From Harmothoe impar (taxonomy: Eukaryota; Annelida; Polychaeta; Phyllodocida; Polynoidae), in contig OX381708.1 in assembly GCA_947462335.1 (NCBI GenBank), positions 5,270,001 to 5,334,000 of the forward strand: a stretch of DNA of 64,000 nucleotides. The letters are read 5' to 3'. The notes beneath the pieces were generated by a model that saw only the letters and a program-made list of their open reading frames with translations, did not search any database and was not told the DNA's origin. Both the position numbers and the translations under genes were made by a program. Numbering within the stretch: the first letter of the stretch is position 1; every line of letters starts with the position of its first letter. This document shows positions 1-14,300 of this stretch, one piece after another.

Positions 1-698
1 TCACGAATATATGTACAACGCGGAAATATCTACATTTACAGTATACCGGTTGTAGGATAGGCCTGCTAAATTGGTGTGGGATATGTGATATGTCTTTGCT
101 AAGGGGTCAAGCTGGACGTCCTGTGGGCGCGCCCATTACTTAAACTGGTACTGGCGAGACAAGCACTGATAATAGCGGTCACAGCCGTTACATAATGCAC
201 CCTAAAAATTCTGCAGTGAATGCAGGGTGTTATCTGATTGGTTGATGATGCATCCAGCTACAGGACTATATGGGCCGCTGTATTTCTATATGCAGGGGTA
301 CACACTTACATGTTTAGAGGGCCCAGAACGCTGCAGACCCGTACCCACATCTGGGGCCTGGAGGAACAGTTCAATTTTCTATAAGAAAAAAACCATCAAA
401 TTTTCTCTATTAGAATATACCTAGTATACCATGGCTAGAATGGCTGCTTCCGCTGTTTACTTCTCTTTCCAACAACGTACGATACGTCCGTGTTGATTGG
501 TAGAAATATCATTGGTATCATAGGTATCGATATATCAACATGTTTTAAGATAACCGGTAATGAGTATCGAAACCATGTGTATCAATACCCCCTGAATCTC
601 AGCTTTCTAACGCTGAAAGGACGTAAGGGTCTTTTCCCCCGCCCCAGTGTCTATCCCTGCCTACACAAACTCTTTGCCGCCGGTAATGTTGGCAACAA
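1..698. other. No gene recognised; left edge
   Basis: Mixed-composition DNA with two short open frames (227-424 and 490-744) that show no domain, splice context or repeat I recognise. Nothing further can be supported here. Confidence 0.4.
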
Positions 699-989
699 GG
701 GACGAACCTGCATAGTCACTAGACGCCGCCCATTCTATGCGTAATCTTATTCCAGAAAAAGAAAAAAAAAGAGAGAAAGAAAAAGGGGGTGCCCTCCGGG
801 GGGCAGAGCCCCCGATATATACAGCAATGTTACAAACTTACAGTGGTGCCATCTAGAGGATAGGTATCACCTGGAAACTGATTAAGATTACGCCAGAAGT
901 GGCGAAAACTTATTAAGATTACGCCAGGAGTGGCTATTCAAGATTACGCACAGAATGGGCGGCGTCTAGTGACTCGGCAGGTTCGTCCC
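699..989. repeat. Inverted-repeat (MITE-like) element
   Basis: Arms of about 50 bp face each other: 699-748 (begins gggacgaacctg, contains agacgccgcccattct) and about 938-989 (ends gcaggttcgtccc). The spacer is near 190 bp and includes a purine-rich tract and a small direct repeat (attaagattacgcca). It looks like a small foldback element. Family and target duplication are not determined. Confidence 0.6.
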
Positions 990-1510
990 CGACGTGCGTA
1001 ATGTGGGTTGTATCCACCAGCGTCTACTACAACACAGGCCTCCCACTTACTGCTAGTGGTATAGGGAGGCCAAGTCTCACCATAAAATGTGGTTATGTTT
1101 GTGCCAGTTCTAACAAAAAAATCACATCTAAGTCAGCCTAAAGGGGTCCCAGATCTGAAATTTCATAGCCCAACTCCCCGTATTAGTGGAGATATACAGA
1201 GACAAAAATTTTTTTTGCCCATCCTTCAGGCCTGCGGGCAATAATAGGGGGAGCCCACAAGGGCCCGGAAGTTTGTGATCACGTGACGAGACTTAGCCGC
1301 CGTATTTATTTATGTTTTAATGCAGATGTACTCGCTGCACCGCCTTATCGCATTATGGTACAACAACTGTATTATCGCAACAAACGTCACTCACGGTCTA
1401 CCTGGATGTCTGTACAAAATGACTCCGTAATAAACCTCCCAGTTTGCTGATGCTGCTGGCTGCTTTTGTTATCAACTCACCGGTTTCTGTTATTTTATTT
1501 TCATCAGGAT

Positions 1511-1888
1511 AAGGCCGTTTTATTTTGATAACTTGGATTACGGATCCGCCTCCGAGAATTTTTTTTGGCATTTTGCAAAAAAAAAAAAAGTTTTTTTTTT
1601 TTTTTTACCTTTCCCCTCCGAGATTTTTTTTGAAAATTTTCCTAAAAAAAAAGTACATGCTGAGCAGCAAAAGGTGGAATGAGGCCTTTCAGATTGGGGA
1701 TATTTCTCAACATATCATCCTTAGATTACCCAAAATTGAGGTTTTCCATGCCTTTTTTTTTTCCTCTGCCCTTCGGGGAATTTTTGGATCCAGCTCCTCC
1801 CGTAGAGCAGCTTTCTTTTTTTTACTCTGCCCTTCCAAAAAGTTGGAGCCAAAAGCCTGTAATCCAAGTTATCAAAATAAGGTGGCCT
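1511..1888. repeat. MITE-like element with about 30-bp terminal inverted repeats
   Basis: The left end (aaggccgttttattttgata) and the right end (tatcaaaataaggtggcc) are inverted copies, continuing inward as acttggatta / taatccaagt. The interior is rich in poly-A and poly-T runs, which produce spurious open frames on both strands. Confidence 0.6.
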
Positions 1889-2805
1889 AAGGCCACACCC
1901 AAAAAAAATTTGTTCGATGGATTTCACTTTTGAAAAAATGGTGTGAGCGATCACTTTTTTTTTTGTCAATGGATTTTGTAGATAAAAAAGTGGAGCAAGG
2001 GACAACTTTTTTTTTTCTAACCCAGCCTCCAACAAAAATTCTTAATCTGCCCTTTACATGAAAACTTATTGGTTGATCTGGGGGAATTACCGGCACTAGA
2101 AGAAAAAATATGATTTTTTCCCCCTCAATTTTCAGAAAATAAGACGAAATCCATTGACAATTAAAAAAGAAGTAAATACTAGGATATAGAGTAATAAATG
2201 TTTTTTTTATTGATCTACTGATACAATATATCTGTGAAAAACACCCCTACCTTTTTCTTTCATTTCATGGGGAGTTGACGTTATTTCCCTGCAAGTACAC
2301 AATTTTTTTTGCCTCTCACTGTAAATTCTTTTGTATAAGTCTTTATTTCTTTCCAACATCCCTCACTGAGGCTGAAGGGGGGTGACATCCTTTTGATACC
2401 CCTGCTAGGATGGCCTAAATTTGTCCCCCCCCCCCAATGAAAAAAAAAGAGAATAAAAAAAAGAAGGAAAAAACAACACACCAGCCCACTCAAAGTTAAA
2501 TAACCACCACTCCCTTAGTTTAAACCTGGCCCTTGAAATCAAAAGACAAGACAACCAAGTTCAATTCTGGAATAAGATACAGATGATGTCTTTATTCATG
2601 AATGGCGTAACACTCAATAAACTATCATTGCTTTAAGCGACCTTGACCTTTATGAAAGAGTCGTTTGGATTGGCATTACAACATAGTATATTCTAGGTTT
2701 TTAAAATGAAGGAAAAGACAAAATTAAACCAAGGTTCTGGCCTCTGAAGTGTGGTGTTGTTGTGAATCTGCTATTTTATAGCAACCAAAAGGCATGTAAT
2801 ATGGA
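1889..2805. other. No gene recognised; A/T-run-rich DNA
   Basis: Homopolymer-rich sequence without splice-bounded open frames or recognisable domains. The open frames at 1887-2096 and 2281-2493 are low-complexity translations. Confidence 0.4.
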
Positions 2806-2813
2806 AGTCCACC

Positions 2814-3220
2814 CCCGGGGGGGCCACTCCCGGTCTTTTCTATAGTCACTATGTGTGAACATCACCTCAAATCTGGTACCCTTATCAAGGGGCGAATTTT
2901 TCAAAAAACATCCCCTTTTCATAGGAAAATTAGCAAGAAAACAGACCTAAATCACAGATGAAGCTGGAAAATATACCCTAATTACGGGTGATTCTAAAAA
3001 ATATCCACTTCTCAAGGGTGACCAAGAAAAATTATTGGAAAACAAAGTAAAAATTACCCTTTACAGCTATGAAAATGTACCCCTTTCTCCCAAAATTTGC
3101 TTAAAAAGCACCCCTTATCAAGGACCCTCGCGGGCCCGTGCCTAGGACCCAAAACGGACCCTTTCCCTTGAAATCGTGTTCACACATGGTATCCAAATCT
3201 GAGGGAGTGGCCCCCCCGGG
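2814..3220. mobile_element. hAT-like MITE with 8-bp target duplication
   Basis: Termini cccgggggggccactccc and gggagtggccccccc are inverted copies. The element is flanked by the direct repeat AGTCCACC (2806-2813 and 3221-3228). Eight-base duplications are typical of hAT transposons. The interior contains degenerate ccttatcaagggg motifs and no coding capacity. A related end (tctatagtcactatgtgtgaacatc) recurs near 5,795. Confidence 0.7.
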
Positions 3221-3228
3221 AGTCCACC

Positions 3229-4795
3229 TCATGTTTCCTTGATCCCCAACTATGTAAGTAATCCTCCCCTCATGCCTCATGGAGAATATCTGGATATTAT
3301 CCACGAATCTATTACAATTGAAAGGTAACTGTTTTGATAGAAAAGTCACTTTTCTAAGATTGACCTTGAATTGAATGATGTTGACCTTGAGCACAACTAT
3401 CTTTTTTGTCTTTTTTTGTGTTGCCCTGAATGAGTAGTACATCATAGCTATTTTATTTGATTGAAAATTCAGATTTAAGGTGACTTTTCACTTACCGGTA
3501 CATGTGTGAATCAATACTTTTTCATATTTTTCTACACTTCTCTGACCTTGGAGCCCTGCCCTGACCTTAAGCTACTCCTGAGGCAAGGCCAACTCATATT
3601 TTCTTGTAGGCTACCCTATGCATGTAGCTATCTAAAAATCATGGTGGTGACCAGACCCTCAATTTGGCAGTCAGAATTGACTTGGCTTACATGCTATGAA
3701 TCACATTGTGTTATTAAACCCGCAGGTCTCGGTACCCCTCCAGCGGCAGTCGGAGTGGAGTCGGGACAGGTACTCAGCCGTATATATAGGGGCACTGGGC
3801 CTTTAAGAAAATAAAACTCACTATAATCATTATGTTCCTAATTATAAAGTATATGAAAAATATTTCTACCTGCAGCCAGTCTGGCCAGGCTCTGAGCAAT
3901 GGCTGACCAGGCTGGCCACCGGCACACTGGAGGCTGAGACAATGGCGCCCCCTGGTGTATAAACTAATAACCCACACAATATGATTAAGTACTAACATAT
4001 AACGTTATGCCATAGTAAGGGACTTTAGAGAAAAGTTATATAACGTTATAAAATGTTTTTTGTTTACCGGGCTGGATCCACATTTAAAATATACCCTAGA
4101 CTGGATAGAGGTGAATTACAGGTCAATAACCTACCTACTTTTCAGTATAACTAAAAATCAGCTTTTGAGGGAAACCTTTTTTTTCTTTTTTTTTGCAAAT
4201 TTTTGATGAAAAACATGATAGAAATGGACAAATATTGGCATATTTGGTATCAAATTAAAGCTAATACTGCCAGTAATGCAGTAGGATAGAAACAACTTAC
4301 ATTTTCCTCACTTTTAATTACCAATAAAAACTACTAAAATGTGAATTTTGGTTGTGAAAAACATATATTATCCTATACAATTTAGCCTGCAGAGTAAAAA
4401 ATACAAATAAAAATGGATTTTCAGTCCTTGGTGATGAGAAACCATTTTTTCTGAATGGCCTTAGTATGGTTACATACACTACTATAACGGGTTGGCCGTT
4501 TCGGGCAGCGGCAGCCTGCATGGAGGGCGACACACAGACAGACATCCCTCCATGTGCCGTTCATCAGCCGCACACCGCGGCCGTTCATGACCCAGTGTGC
4601 CTTATTTGGGCATAGGGCTGGGCTATGGTCACTCACACATGAGGGTGAGACTGAGGAAACTCAGAAAGGGTAGCGATGCGACTCGCCAGGTCTATGTGAA
4701 GGTCTATGTGTAGGTGAGACGGATGTCTGGGGTGGGGGCAGGAACCAGAACACTGTCACGACTAAACAAACAGACCACCAAGGTGGAAAATGGGT
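3229..4795. other. No gene recognised before the GACATG repeat
   Basis: No Ig, VWA or SAM exon and no other recognisable coding unit. Several 60-110-codon open frames are unsupported. Confidence 0.4.
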
Positions 4796-4797
4796 AT

Positions 4798-5140
4798 AGA
4801 CCCCTAAATTCGACATGGCGACATGGCCATTTCTTAAAATCGACATGTGACATGGCCATTTAAATGACATGTGACATGGCCATTTCTTAAAGTCGACATG
4901 TGACATGGGGCTTAGTGACATATAGAAAAATCCTTCTTTTGGAGAACAGTAGGTTACCCAACTTTTAATTCAAATTTTTGGCCCTGTAGATTGTCAATTT
5001 TACTAAATTTACTAAATTTTCCTGGGGCCTGCGGCCCCAAGACCCCAATGTATTAATCCCTTAGTGACATGGGTTTTTCTTTAGTGACACGTGACGTGGT
5101 CATTTCTTAAAATCGACATGCGACATGGGGACCCCCCATC
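4798..5140. repeat. GACATG-type interspersed repeat, copy 1
   Basis: Internally repetitive block built from phrases such as aaattcgacatggcgacatg and catttcttaaaatcgacatg. Related blocks occur at about 10,170-10,380, 11,106-11,315 and 63,697-63,870. All are followed or preceded by ggggaccccccatct-like sequence. Non-coding. Confidence 0.7.
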
Positions 5141-5294
5141 TACCCCCCCCCCCCCCCCCAGGAAACATCCCAGTTACCCTGGAAATCCCAACGTCATTCA
5201 TGCACAGTCTCACTAAGTGTGCAGTTTTAGTTTGTATGTGTGCTGGTTCAGTGATACACTACAAGATTCCCTATAAAGGGGGATACGACACAAG

Positions 5295-5376
5295 ATGACG
5301 ACCAGTAACCAGCTTCTATGTCTCCTTATCCTGGCAGCTGGCATGAGGCTTCCCGTGACAACTGGTACTCCAAATA
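5295..5376 (+). CDS. Gene A exon 1: leader peptide
   Basis: ATG at 5295 opens 27 codons plus one base, with a hydrophobic core (LLCLLILAAG) typical of a signal peptide. It ends at AATA|GTAAGT (donor 5377). The phase-1 end matches the phase-1 start of the VWA exon. The leader exons of genes B and C end in the same phase. Confidence 0.65.
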
Positions 5377-8300
5377 GTAAGTACTTACAGCTGGGACTTA
5401 CACACATGAGAGGAAGGGCTTATAGTGTGGCTAATGCAACGTAGGGGGTACTCTCGTTCCCAAATCCTTCCGAAGGAAGGCTCTGGTAACTGCCAAATGT
5501 TGGGATTTTGCTGGGTCTGGGCAAACCCTGCTGGTAGGCTGGAACCAGCGAACATGAACAGGAAATGGAACCAGAAAGGCTGATGGTAAATCTACCTAAA
5601 ACTACCATCATACATTCTGGTTCCATTTCCTGTTCCTGTTCGCTGGTTCCAGCCTACCAGCAGGGGTTGCCCAGACCCAGCAAAATCCAAAGTTCAAGGT
5701 CATTTGGCTGTTACCAGAGCCTTCCTTTGGAAGGATTTGGGAACGAGAGTACGTAGGGGGAAGAGTGTTGAGGGGCCGGGAGACCACTACCTATCTTTTC
5801 TATAGTCACTATGTGTGAACATCGCCCCAAATTTGGTAGCCTACCCTTATCACAGGAGAAAATATACAAAAAATCTAGGTAAAATTTGAATTATTATCAT
5901 TCCTCAAGTAGAACGTTCTAAAATTCAGTTTATTACTTTTGACTTATCCTATACTTTCCTTCCCTCTTTTAAAAAATACCAAAAAAAAGGGATGACCCTG
6001 ATATGTTCTACCCCTGGTCTCCCCCTCCCTATCCTGCCACATCACGTTTATTTGATACACATCACGTTTACATGGTCAGCCATGATGTGTAGTTGATACA
6101 CATTGCGTTGTTGATATACATCATGGTTGTACAGGGGGCATGGCGATCAACAAAGAACAAACGGCCCAGGCCGACATGGTGTCCGTCTCTGAATACTGTA
6201 GAGGCCTGGAGGTGGGAGGGGGGGGGGGGGGCACTCCTTCAACCATGTATCAACTCGATTCCAAGGTAGAGGCTTAGGGAGCGTTCATTATTTATGGCAG
6301 GGGGGGGGGCGGGCGTTTGGCAAAATGAATACGTCAAAAAAAAAAGACCCCCCCCCTCTGAATGGGTCAAAAAAAAAGACCCCCCCCCTCCGAATAGGTT
6401 GAAAAAAAATGACCCCCCCCCCCTCACCATAGATGTTTATAAATACTTAATAATGGCATCAACGACATACAAAGTCTACATAGTCCTATACTATAACCTA
6501 TTATAGCATGTGCTTAACCATTATTTGAGGGAGTGGTTATAGGGCATAACAATATGGTGAATATTTTCCCACATGTGGAGAGTGCACATTTTTCTGTTTC
6601 CGTGGCACGTTTGATATTTTTGGTAAAAATTGGTGTGATTATTTTGGTCCCGATCTACAAGTCCTGCTAATACTGTTTGGTAGAAGTACCATGAAATGGC
6701 CCAGCTCAGGGGCCGCGGAAGGTGGATAAAGTTGGAGGGCCCAGCTCCCAAAGCCAGCTGATGAGTGTTGGTTGGAGGGAGAAACAAATGGTTGTTTCGG
6801 GGCCACAAACCCCCGGAAAATTTAGGAATTTGACCTTTATACTAGTGTATTCAGAGTGGTCTGAAGTCTACCATATGATCCTGGAAAATTTTGTAATTTT
6901 ACATTGAAATTGATGTGTTTTGAGGGACTTTGAGCTTGTCTTTCAAGAAAGTTTTAGGAATTTTACTTCGAGATTGGTGTATTCTTGGGTAATGGAATGT
7001 TCATGTTTCCCAAAAAGATTGGCTCCCCCACTTTACTAGGCCCCCAGGCCCGCCCTGTTCTGCGCTGCTGCAGCTTAAAACAAAGATGTTTGATGAAGGG
7101 ATGCTCTGGACATTATAATAGTGGCAAAACTGAAGAAAATTTTGAAAATCTAGAGGTCAATGGGCCCATTTTAATGTATCCTGGTATTATAACTTGCAGT
7201 TAAAGGAACAAGATCACTATTTAAACCTAGTTTGGTTTTCCAAAGGCTAGGATCAGTAAGAAATAGGGAGCTCAGGGTGAGAATTTGAAGTTGAACAAAG
7301 AGTCACAGGGGAATGTGTCTTTGTTATATAATGGCACGGATCAATTACAATCGCTTAAGCCATCAATGGTATGCATGGATGTTACGTGCACCATAGTTGA
7401 TAACCTTTATTTGAGGAAATGCCATAAGGTACCTGCCTTCAATATTCTAGGGTGTGGTCAGTATAACCAACCCATGGGAATGCATTGACTCCAAAAGAAA
7501 TAAAAGCTTTGAAATAGTGATGAATAACTCACTGATAACCCTGCAGAGCATCGGAAGCAACTTGACCAGAACCAAATATAGAGCTTTAAAAATTCTGATG
7601 AGGCCAAGTAGCGATGAGTAGCAATGATTATTCAGTGCCTGATTTCTGTTGAAGCCAAAGATGAACTTAGAGGGAGATTTAGAAATTGGCGACAGAAGGA
7701 GTGGCATCCGCAGCAGAAAACTCTGTGGATCTGGTGGCTATTTGCTACATTTCAAGGCATTCGGTACACCGATTTATAGTGGGATGATCATGTTTACTCT
7801 CTGAGTCTGCTGATTTTATAAGTCCTAGAATCTGTGAGAAGCAGGCAGCTATCAGGGAGATGGTGAAGGTATTCTAAAAAAATTGAGAGCTCTGCAATCA
7901 GAACGCTGTGGCTCATTTAGCAGGGTCTGGCACAAGATACCAAGGAAAAGTGTATCATGACTAGTGTAATCACACCTTTGACTGGTGGAGTGGACCTAAG
8001 CTACAATGTATCAATATTATATGAGGTAGATCTGCATCTTGCATACTATGCATCTGCTCCTCTATTGGGAAGAAAGGCAGGGTCTAGACATGTAGGCAAG
8101 TTCACCCTTGTATATGGATGCCAAAATATGATGGGCAAGGCTAAAGTCCAATTAATCCAAACTATTTCGGATACAGTACTGTCATATTTCGGTGCCACAA
8201 TAGCATTCATCTAACTGCACACTGATAGCTTTGCTGTTTAGACCCCCTACTTGTGCACTCTTCTCGTGTTGAATCAATGCTCTTTCTCCAGTTAATTATT

Positions 8301-11300
8301 GTTGTTTAGGAAAAGCAAAGTAGTGAATCATTAAAGTGTCGATTGGTAGGCAAGAAATTTAGCAAAGTTCTACCGTCTCTATGACCCCAATTCACGACAT
8401 GTGTCGTGAAATTCGCGTCACGTTGTGTCAAAAAATACCCCCTCCCAAATAAATACCCCTAAAAAAATGACCCCCCCCCCCTCAGAATAGGTTGAAAAAA
8501 AAAGACCCCCCCCCTAAGAATAGGTTGAAAAAAAAAGACCTCCCCCCTCCGAATACCCCTAAAAAAAATGACCCCCCCCCCCTGATTTGCACACCCCCCC
8601 CCTGGCATAAATAATGAACGCTCCCTTACCAGGTAAGTTACCTTTTGACAAGGGTTTATGTGGCATTTCCCTTGAAAACGGTGCTATTTTGGTTGGCACG
8701 GGTGTGCGGCTGGCTCTTTGACAACCCTTACCCTTGGTGAGGGAGATTTTGGTCAGAAGTGACCCTTGGTGAGGGGGGATTTTGGTCAAAAGTGACCCTT
8801 GCTGAGGGGGGTTTTGGACAAAAGTGCCTAGGTTTTAGCAATTTTCCCTGAGGAGTCAGAATTGGTGTAAGAATTTTGGTCAAAAGTGACCCTTGCTGCA
8901 AAATATCCTGGCAAAATGTGACCCTTTTTGCTGGGATTTTGTTGAAATCTCCGAAAAGTGACCCTTGGTGAGGGGGATTTTGGTGAAAATTGACCCTTGG
9001 TGAGGGGGATTTTGGTGAAAAGCAGACAGTGGTGAGGGGGATTTTGCTCAAAAAGTGCCCTTCCCAGCTGCACATACAAAATATATGAAGTCCCCCCCCC
9101 CCGGGGGTTGGTCTAACTCTTGTGATAAGGGTTCCAGACTTAAGGTGATATTTACACACATGTACAGTCACTGTTACTACATAGAAGATAGGGAGTGGCC
9201 TCCCCCGGGGTTCGTGGTCACCCAATGTGACGTCACATGGGGTAGGAGAGACTGTAGTTCATGTGTTTCCCTCTAGGAGCAGGAAATGCACTGTCTTTTT
9301 AGGTCTGAGCATCACCGAGGTCGTTCCTAACTTTATAAAACAATAAACAAATAAATATACCTCCCAGGAGTTAATTTTTATATAAAACAAACAGTATATA
9401 TTATATATACCAAGGTACCCCTTTATAATAGCGAAATAACCATTCAAAAACATTCGGATGTGGTCTTCAAAATCTGGGGGAGTGGGCCCCCGGGGTCTTG
9501 AGGGGGAGGGAGAAGGAGTACCTATAGCTGGTGGCAATGACTCATCAGAAAGCTTGAAGAAAACCCTCTCTTTAACACTGAGGAATTACACACAGAAAGT
9601 GGATACCTATACCCCGGGGGGGGGGGGGCACTTGGTATATTTTGTATACACATGTGTGCGGCTGGCAAGGGTACTTTTTCAGCAAAATCTTCCTAGCAAG
9701 GGTCCTGTTTTGAAGGGAAAATGTCCCTAGCAAGGGTCCACTTTCAACAAAATCGCCCTAGCAAGGGTCTTTTTTTTGCAAAAATGACATGTTTTTCACC
9801 AAAATGTACCACTTTTTCCCATTTTTCCCGAACTTTCCCCGGACATGAGGAAAATTTCTCTGGAAAATGACCCATTAGGTATATATATCGTGATATTTCT
9901 CGTCAAAACAAGGATTTGTGGGCCAAAAGTGCCCTAGCAAGGGTATGTTTTGGACACTAAAGCTCCCTAGCAAGGGTAAGGCTTGTCATAGGTCCAGCCG
10001 CACACCCATATCAGAACAAATTCAAGTACCCCCCCGGGCCTATACCTCAGTCACAGACCTGATATGCACTGGTTATTTGATGCCTTTTCTTTGTCAAAGC
10101 AGCCTGACATGCTGGACACTCGTGACATACCTACTCGCAGACACCTAGGTAATAGGATGGGGGTGGATGGCTAAATTCGACACGGCGACATGGCCATTTC
10201 TTAAAATCGACATGGAGCTTAGTGACACGAGGAAAAAAATAAGTGACATGACATAGGGTGTTTCTTAAAATCGACATGGGACAGGAGAGGTTCTTAAAGG
10301 CGACATGGGACATGGGCATATAAGTGACAGGTGACATGGTCATTTCTTAAAATCGACATGCGACATGGGGACCCCTCCCCCCATCTATACCCCCAATAGG
10401 CTTAGGGCTATACGTAGCTTTAAACCCATAATTGTAAACAGTGCCCTTTATAGGGCCATTGACAGCTGGAATAATCTAAAACCAAATTATACACGCCTTG
10501 AGACCCTATGGGAGTTCAAGAAAGCCATCAAGCGTGACTACCCAGACTGTTTTATGGTGTGAATATATCATTTCGACTTACTGTATCTCTCATCTCATCT
10601 CATCATTATCCTTATTACTATTGTTATTACATTGCTCCAACTGATTGTAAGATGTAATATTATACCAGAATAATGCACCTGTATAACAGTGTCTCCATAG
10701 CATCACATGATGATGATAAGGGAGTGATCATTTTTTAACAACAGGCGGGGTGGTGGGTTTCCGCGTGGAGTGTGCAAAATTTTTTACACCCCCCCGGTTG
10801 AGGGGTCAAATTTTTTTACCCCTCCCCCCCTTACGGCCGAAAATCGGCTCGCGCGCGGGCCCTTTGAAGCATAGTAACGCGTGGGCTTTTTGGCTCAAAA
10901 CAGGTTAAATTATTTTGCCCCCCCCCAAGAGGCGTCCAAATTTTTTTGCCCCCCCAAACCCACCACTCCCCCCCTGTTGTTAAAATATGATCACTCCCTA
11001 AAGACCGTCAAACAAAAAATTGTAAAATAGATAGGGGTCCAGACTGCAGAAAGGCAATGCGCCTAACTCTAGGTTTGGCTACTAGCCATTAGAATGGGAG
11101 TGGATGGCTAAATTCGACACGGCGACATAGCCATTTCTTAAAATCGTCATGTGACATGAAGCCTAGTGACATGCGACATGATGTTTGAAATGATAGTGAC
11201 AGGGGACATGAGCAATTCTTAAAATCGACATGGGACATGAGGATAATTAAGCGACATGGACATGTGACATGGCCATTTCTTAAAATCGACATGCGACATG

Positions 11301-14300
11301 GGGGCCCCCCATCTACACCCCCATTAGATCCAATAAATACTTTTAAAAGTACACTATTATCAAGAGTAGCCAGGAAGGATATCATTGTGTCATTAATCAA
11401 TGCAGATAAATGGTATGATATGTCAAATTTGATTCTACATTGTCTGATAGTTTCAACATACAGAATTAAAAACAAGGTTGTGCTATCAAGTATGTTTTGT
11501 TTTGGTGAGGCCAAAATAAAAAAAAAAGGTTGGTTTCCGGTAACATGGTCAGAGAAAGCAGGCCCGGCCGGTCGGATTTTTTTAATTTAATTTTTATTTT
11601 TTTTCTAATTTTCTAATTTTTAGGCCCGGATTTAGGGTTTTTGCTCTAAAATCCTTAATAGTTGTCCGATTTACAAACCGTAAAAAACAAGAAGTGGCAA
11701 AAAATCTGAGAAATCCAAAAGTAGAGGGGGACCCGGCACTGTTTTGCTAGACCCGGTCGGGTGACCGGAAACAAAACTTTTTTTTTATTTGGCCTGAGTG
11801 GAGAGTTTGAGTGACTACTAATTCCTAATGTAGTCAATTCATCAGTGATTTAGAGGTGTTCATGTCGTTTTCATGAAGCTGAAATGTTGTGTCTTATTTA
11901 GAATAGATAGGGGGGATATCATAAGAAACAGGCTGTTGAAGTTGTATCTATATCGTGGCCTAAACATTTTAATTGACTTTCATTGTAAAATGTAAGGGGG
12001 TGCTCATTTTTTAACAACAGGGGGAGGGGGGTGATGGATTTGGGGGGTAAAAATTTAGACCACTTGACCGGGGGGGGTTAAAAATTTAAACCCCTTTTGG
12101 GGTGGGTCAAAAAAATTCATCCTGTTTTGAGGGAAAAAGCCCGCGGGTTACTATGCTACAAAGGGGTGCGAACGTGCACAATTTTCGGCCTGCCGGGTGG
12201 GGTAAAAGATTTCTACCCCTCTAGGGGGGGGGGTTGAAAAAATTGTGCACGCTCCGCGAATGTCCAGTCCCATGTTGGGCTTTTCTAAACTAGAAGAAGG
12301 CAGTTGAGCTTCTAAAGCTGAAATGCATGTCAATATTTGAATATACTGTGTAAAACTACATATCTATCCTGATTTGGCTATAAATGTTTACAAATACATT
12401 ATATTTTTAATGGAAAAACCTCTTTTATACTTAAAATGCCGATATGTGGCTATCAGGTCCTCCAAATATGTTGCCGGTCCTTCAACATTGAAAACTCTCC
12501 ATATATTTATGGACCTCCGCAAATATAGGCTTATGTGTCTTTTTGGTACTTAAGGATACAGATCATATATATACGGACCTCCGTATATATTTGCGGACAT
12601 CCGTATATATTTGCGGAGCTCCATAATTATATTGGCAGATGTCCGCAAATTTGTGGAGAAACAGCACCCTGGGGATGAAAAAGTTTTCACAAGGACTGAC
12701 CAAGCACCTGACAATTGAGTGTATTCATATGTCCTCCGTTACCTTGATGAATGATGTTTATACTTTTTTGCCTTAACTTTAAACCCCGGGGGGGGGGGGG
12801 GGTACTTGAATTTTTTCTGATATGGGTGTGCGGCTGGACCTATGACAACCCTTACCCTTGCTAGGGAGCTTTTGTGTCCAAAACATACCCTTGCTAGGGC
12901 ACTTTTGCCCCAAAAATCCTTGTTTCGATGAGAAAAATCACGAAAGATATACTAATTGGGTCATTTTACAGAGAAATTTTCCGGGAAATGTTCAGAAAAA
13001 AATAGGAAAAAGTGGTACATTTTGGTGAAAAACATGTCATTTTTGCAAAAAGTGACCCTTGCTAGGGCGATTTTGTTGAAAGTAGACCCTTGCTAGGGAC
13101 ATTTTTCCTTCAAAACAGGACCCTTGCTAGGGAGATTTTGCTGAAAAATTACCCTTGCCAGCCGCACACATGTGTATACAAAATATACCAAGTGCCCCCC
13201 TGGGCTTTAAACTCCTTTCTCCAAAATAGTTTATGTAGTCATGAGTATTATCTTTATTATATTTCCAGATTGCCAGGTAGATGTGGACCTTGGCTTTATC
13301 CTTGATGGCTCTGGTAGTATTCGTTTAGCTAACCCACCGGACGGCTCTTACGACAACTGGAATCTACTCATGCAAGCTGTAGCTACCGTAATTGACCAAC
13401 TACCAAGGACGGGTAGCAAAGTAGGAGCCGTCTTGTTTAGTGATCGGGGGGAGCTACTTTTCCATCTTGACTCTGACCTAGACGCTGCAAGACATGCTAT
13501 CCTGAACACCAGATTCACTGGCGGCAACACAAATATATCCGGAGGCCTCTACAGAGCCCATGTGGACCTCTTTAACCCACGTTACGGTGATCGACCACAT
13601 GTACCCAATGTGGCCATAGTCATGACAGACGGAAAATCGACATTTGACCCACACCTAACCATTTCCACTGCAGAGGCCCTGCGACGGGAAGGTGTGATCG
13701 TCCTGGTTCTGGGTATCACCAATTCAGTTGATGAGAATGAGCTAAGGGCGATATCTTCCCCACCTCAGCAGCTCGATGTCACTTATTTCACAACACTTGA
13801 CTTCCGCCAGGTACAGGGTGTTCTGGAGTCTATCATGTCCAGTGTTTGTTTAACAACAACCCGTCCTCCACCATCACCAGGTAAGTTTTTTTTGTTTTTT
13901 TTGAAATACAAGATTTACTATGCTTAAGTACTAGAAGGGCCGTATTCAATGCCCCCCCATTGAATACAATGTGGCTGTATTCAATGGGCTGAGTAAAAGT
14001 TGTCTTTCCTTCATTAAATAGCTTCAAATTAAAAGATAAACACAAATACCAACTACATGGATATCGCTCTGATATATTTCACTCGTGGGGGCTGGGGCGC
14101 ATCCCACTCAGCCTGCGGCTTCGTGGGATACTGCCCCAGCCTCCATTTGTGAAATACAGCAGAGAGGGTATCAATGGGGGTTGGCATATGTCTATTTATT
14201 GTTTATGAAATACAGCAGTCCCATTGACCATTGACTGATAACCAAAGAACGCTGTATTGCACACCCCCCTGAAATAACCCATGGCCGTATTCCACGGCCC

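Noticed and set aside
5272..5278. TATAAAG as the gene A TATA box
   Set aside because: It lies only 17 bp before the chosen ATG, so a start 25-30 bp downstream would fall inside the coding exon.
6440..8400. Transposase gene within the 2.35-kb Harbinger-like element
   Set aside because: Open frames are short, in mixed frames, and show no DDE or helix-turn-helix motif I can recognise.
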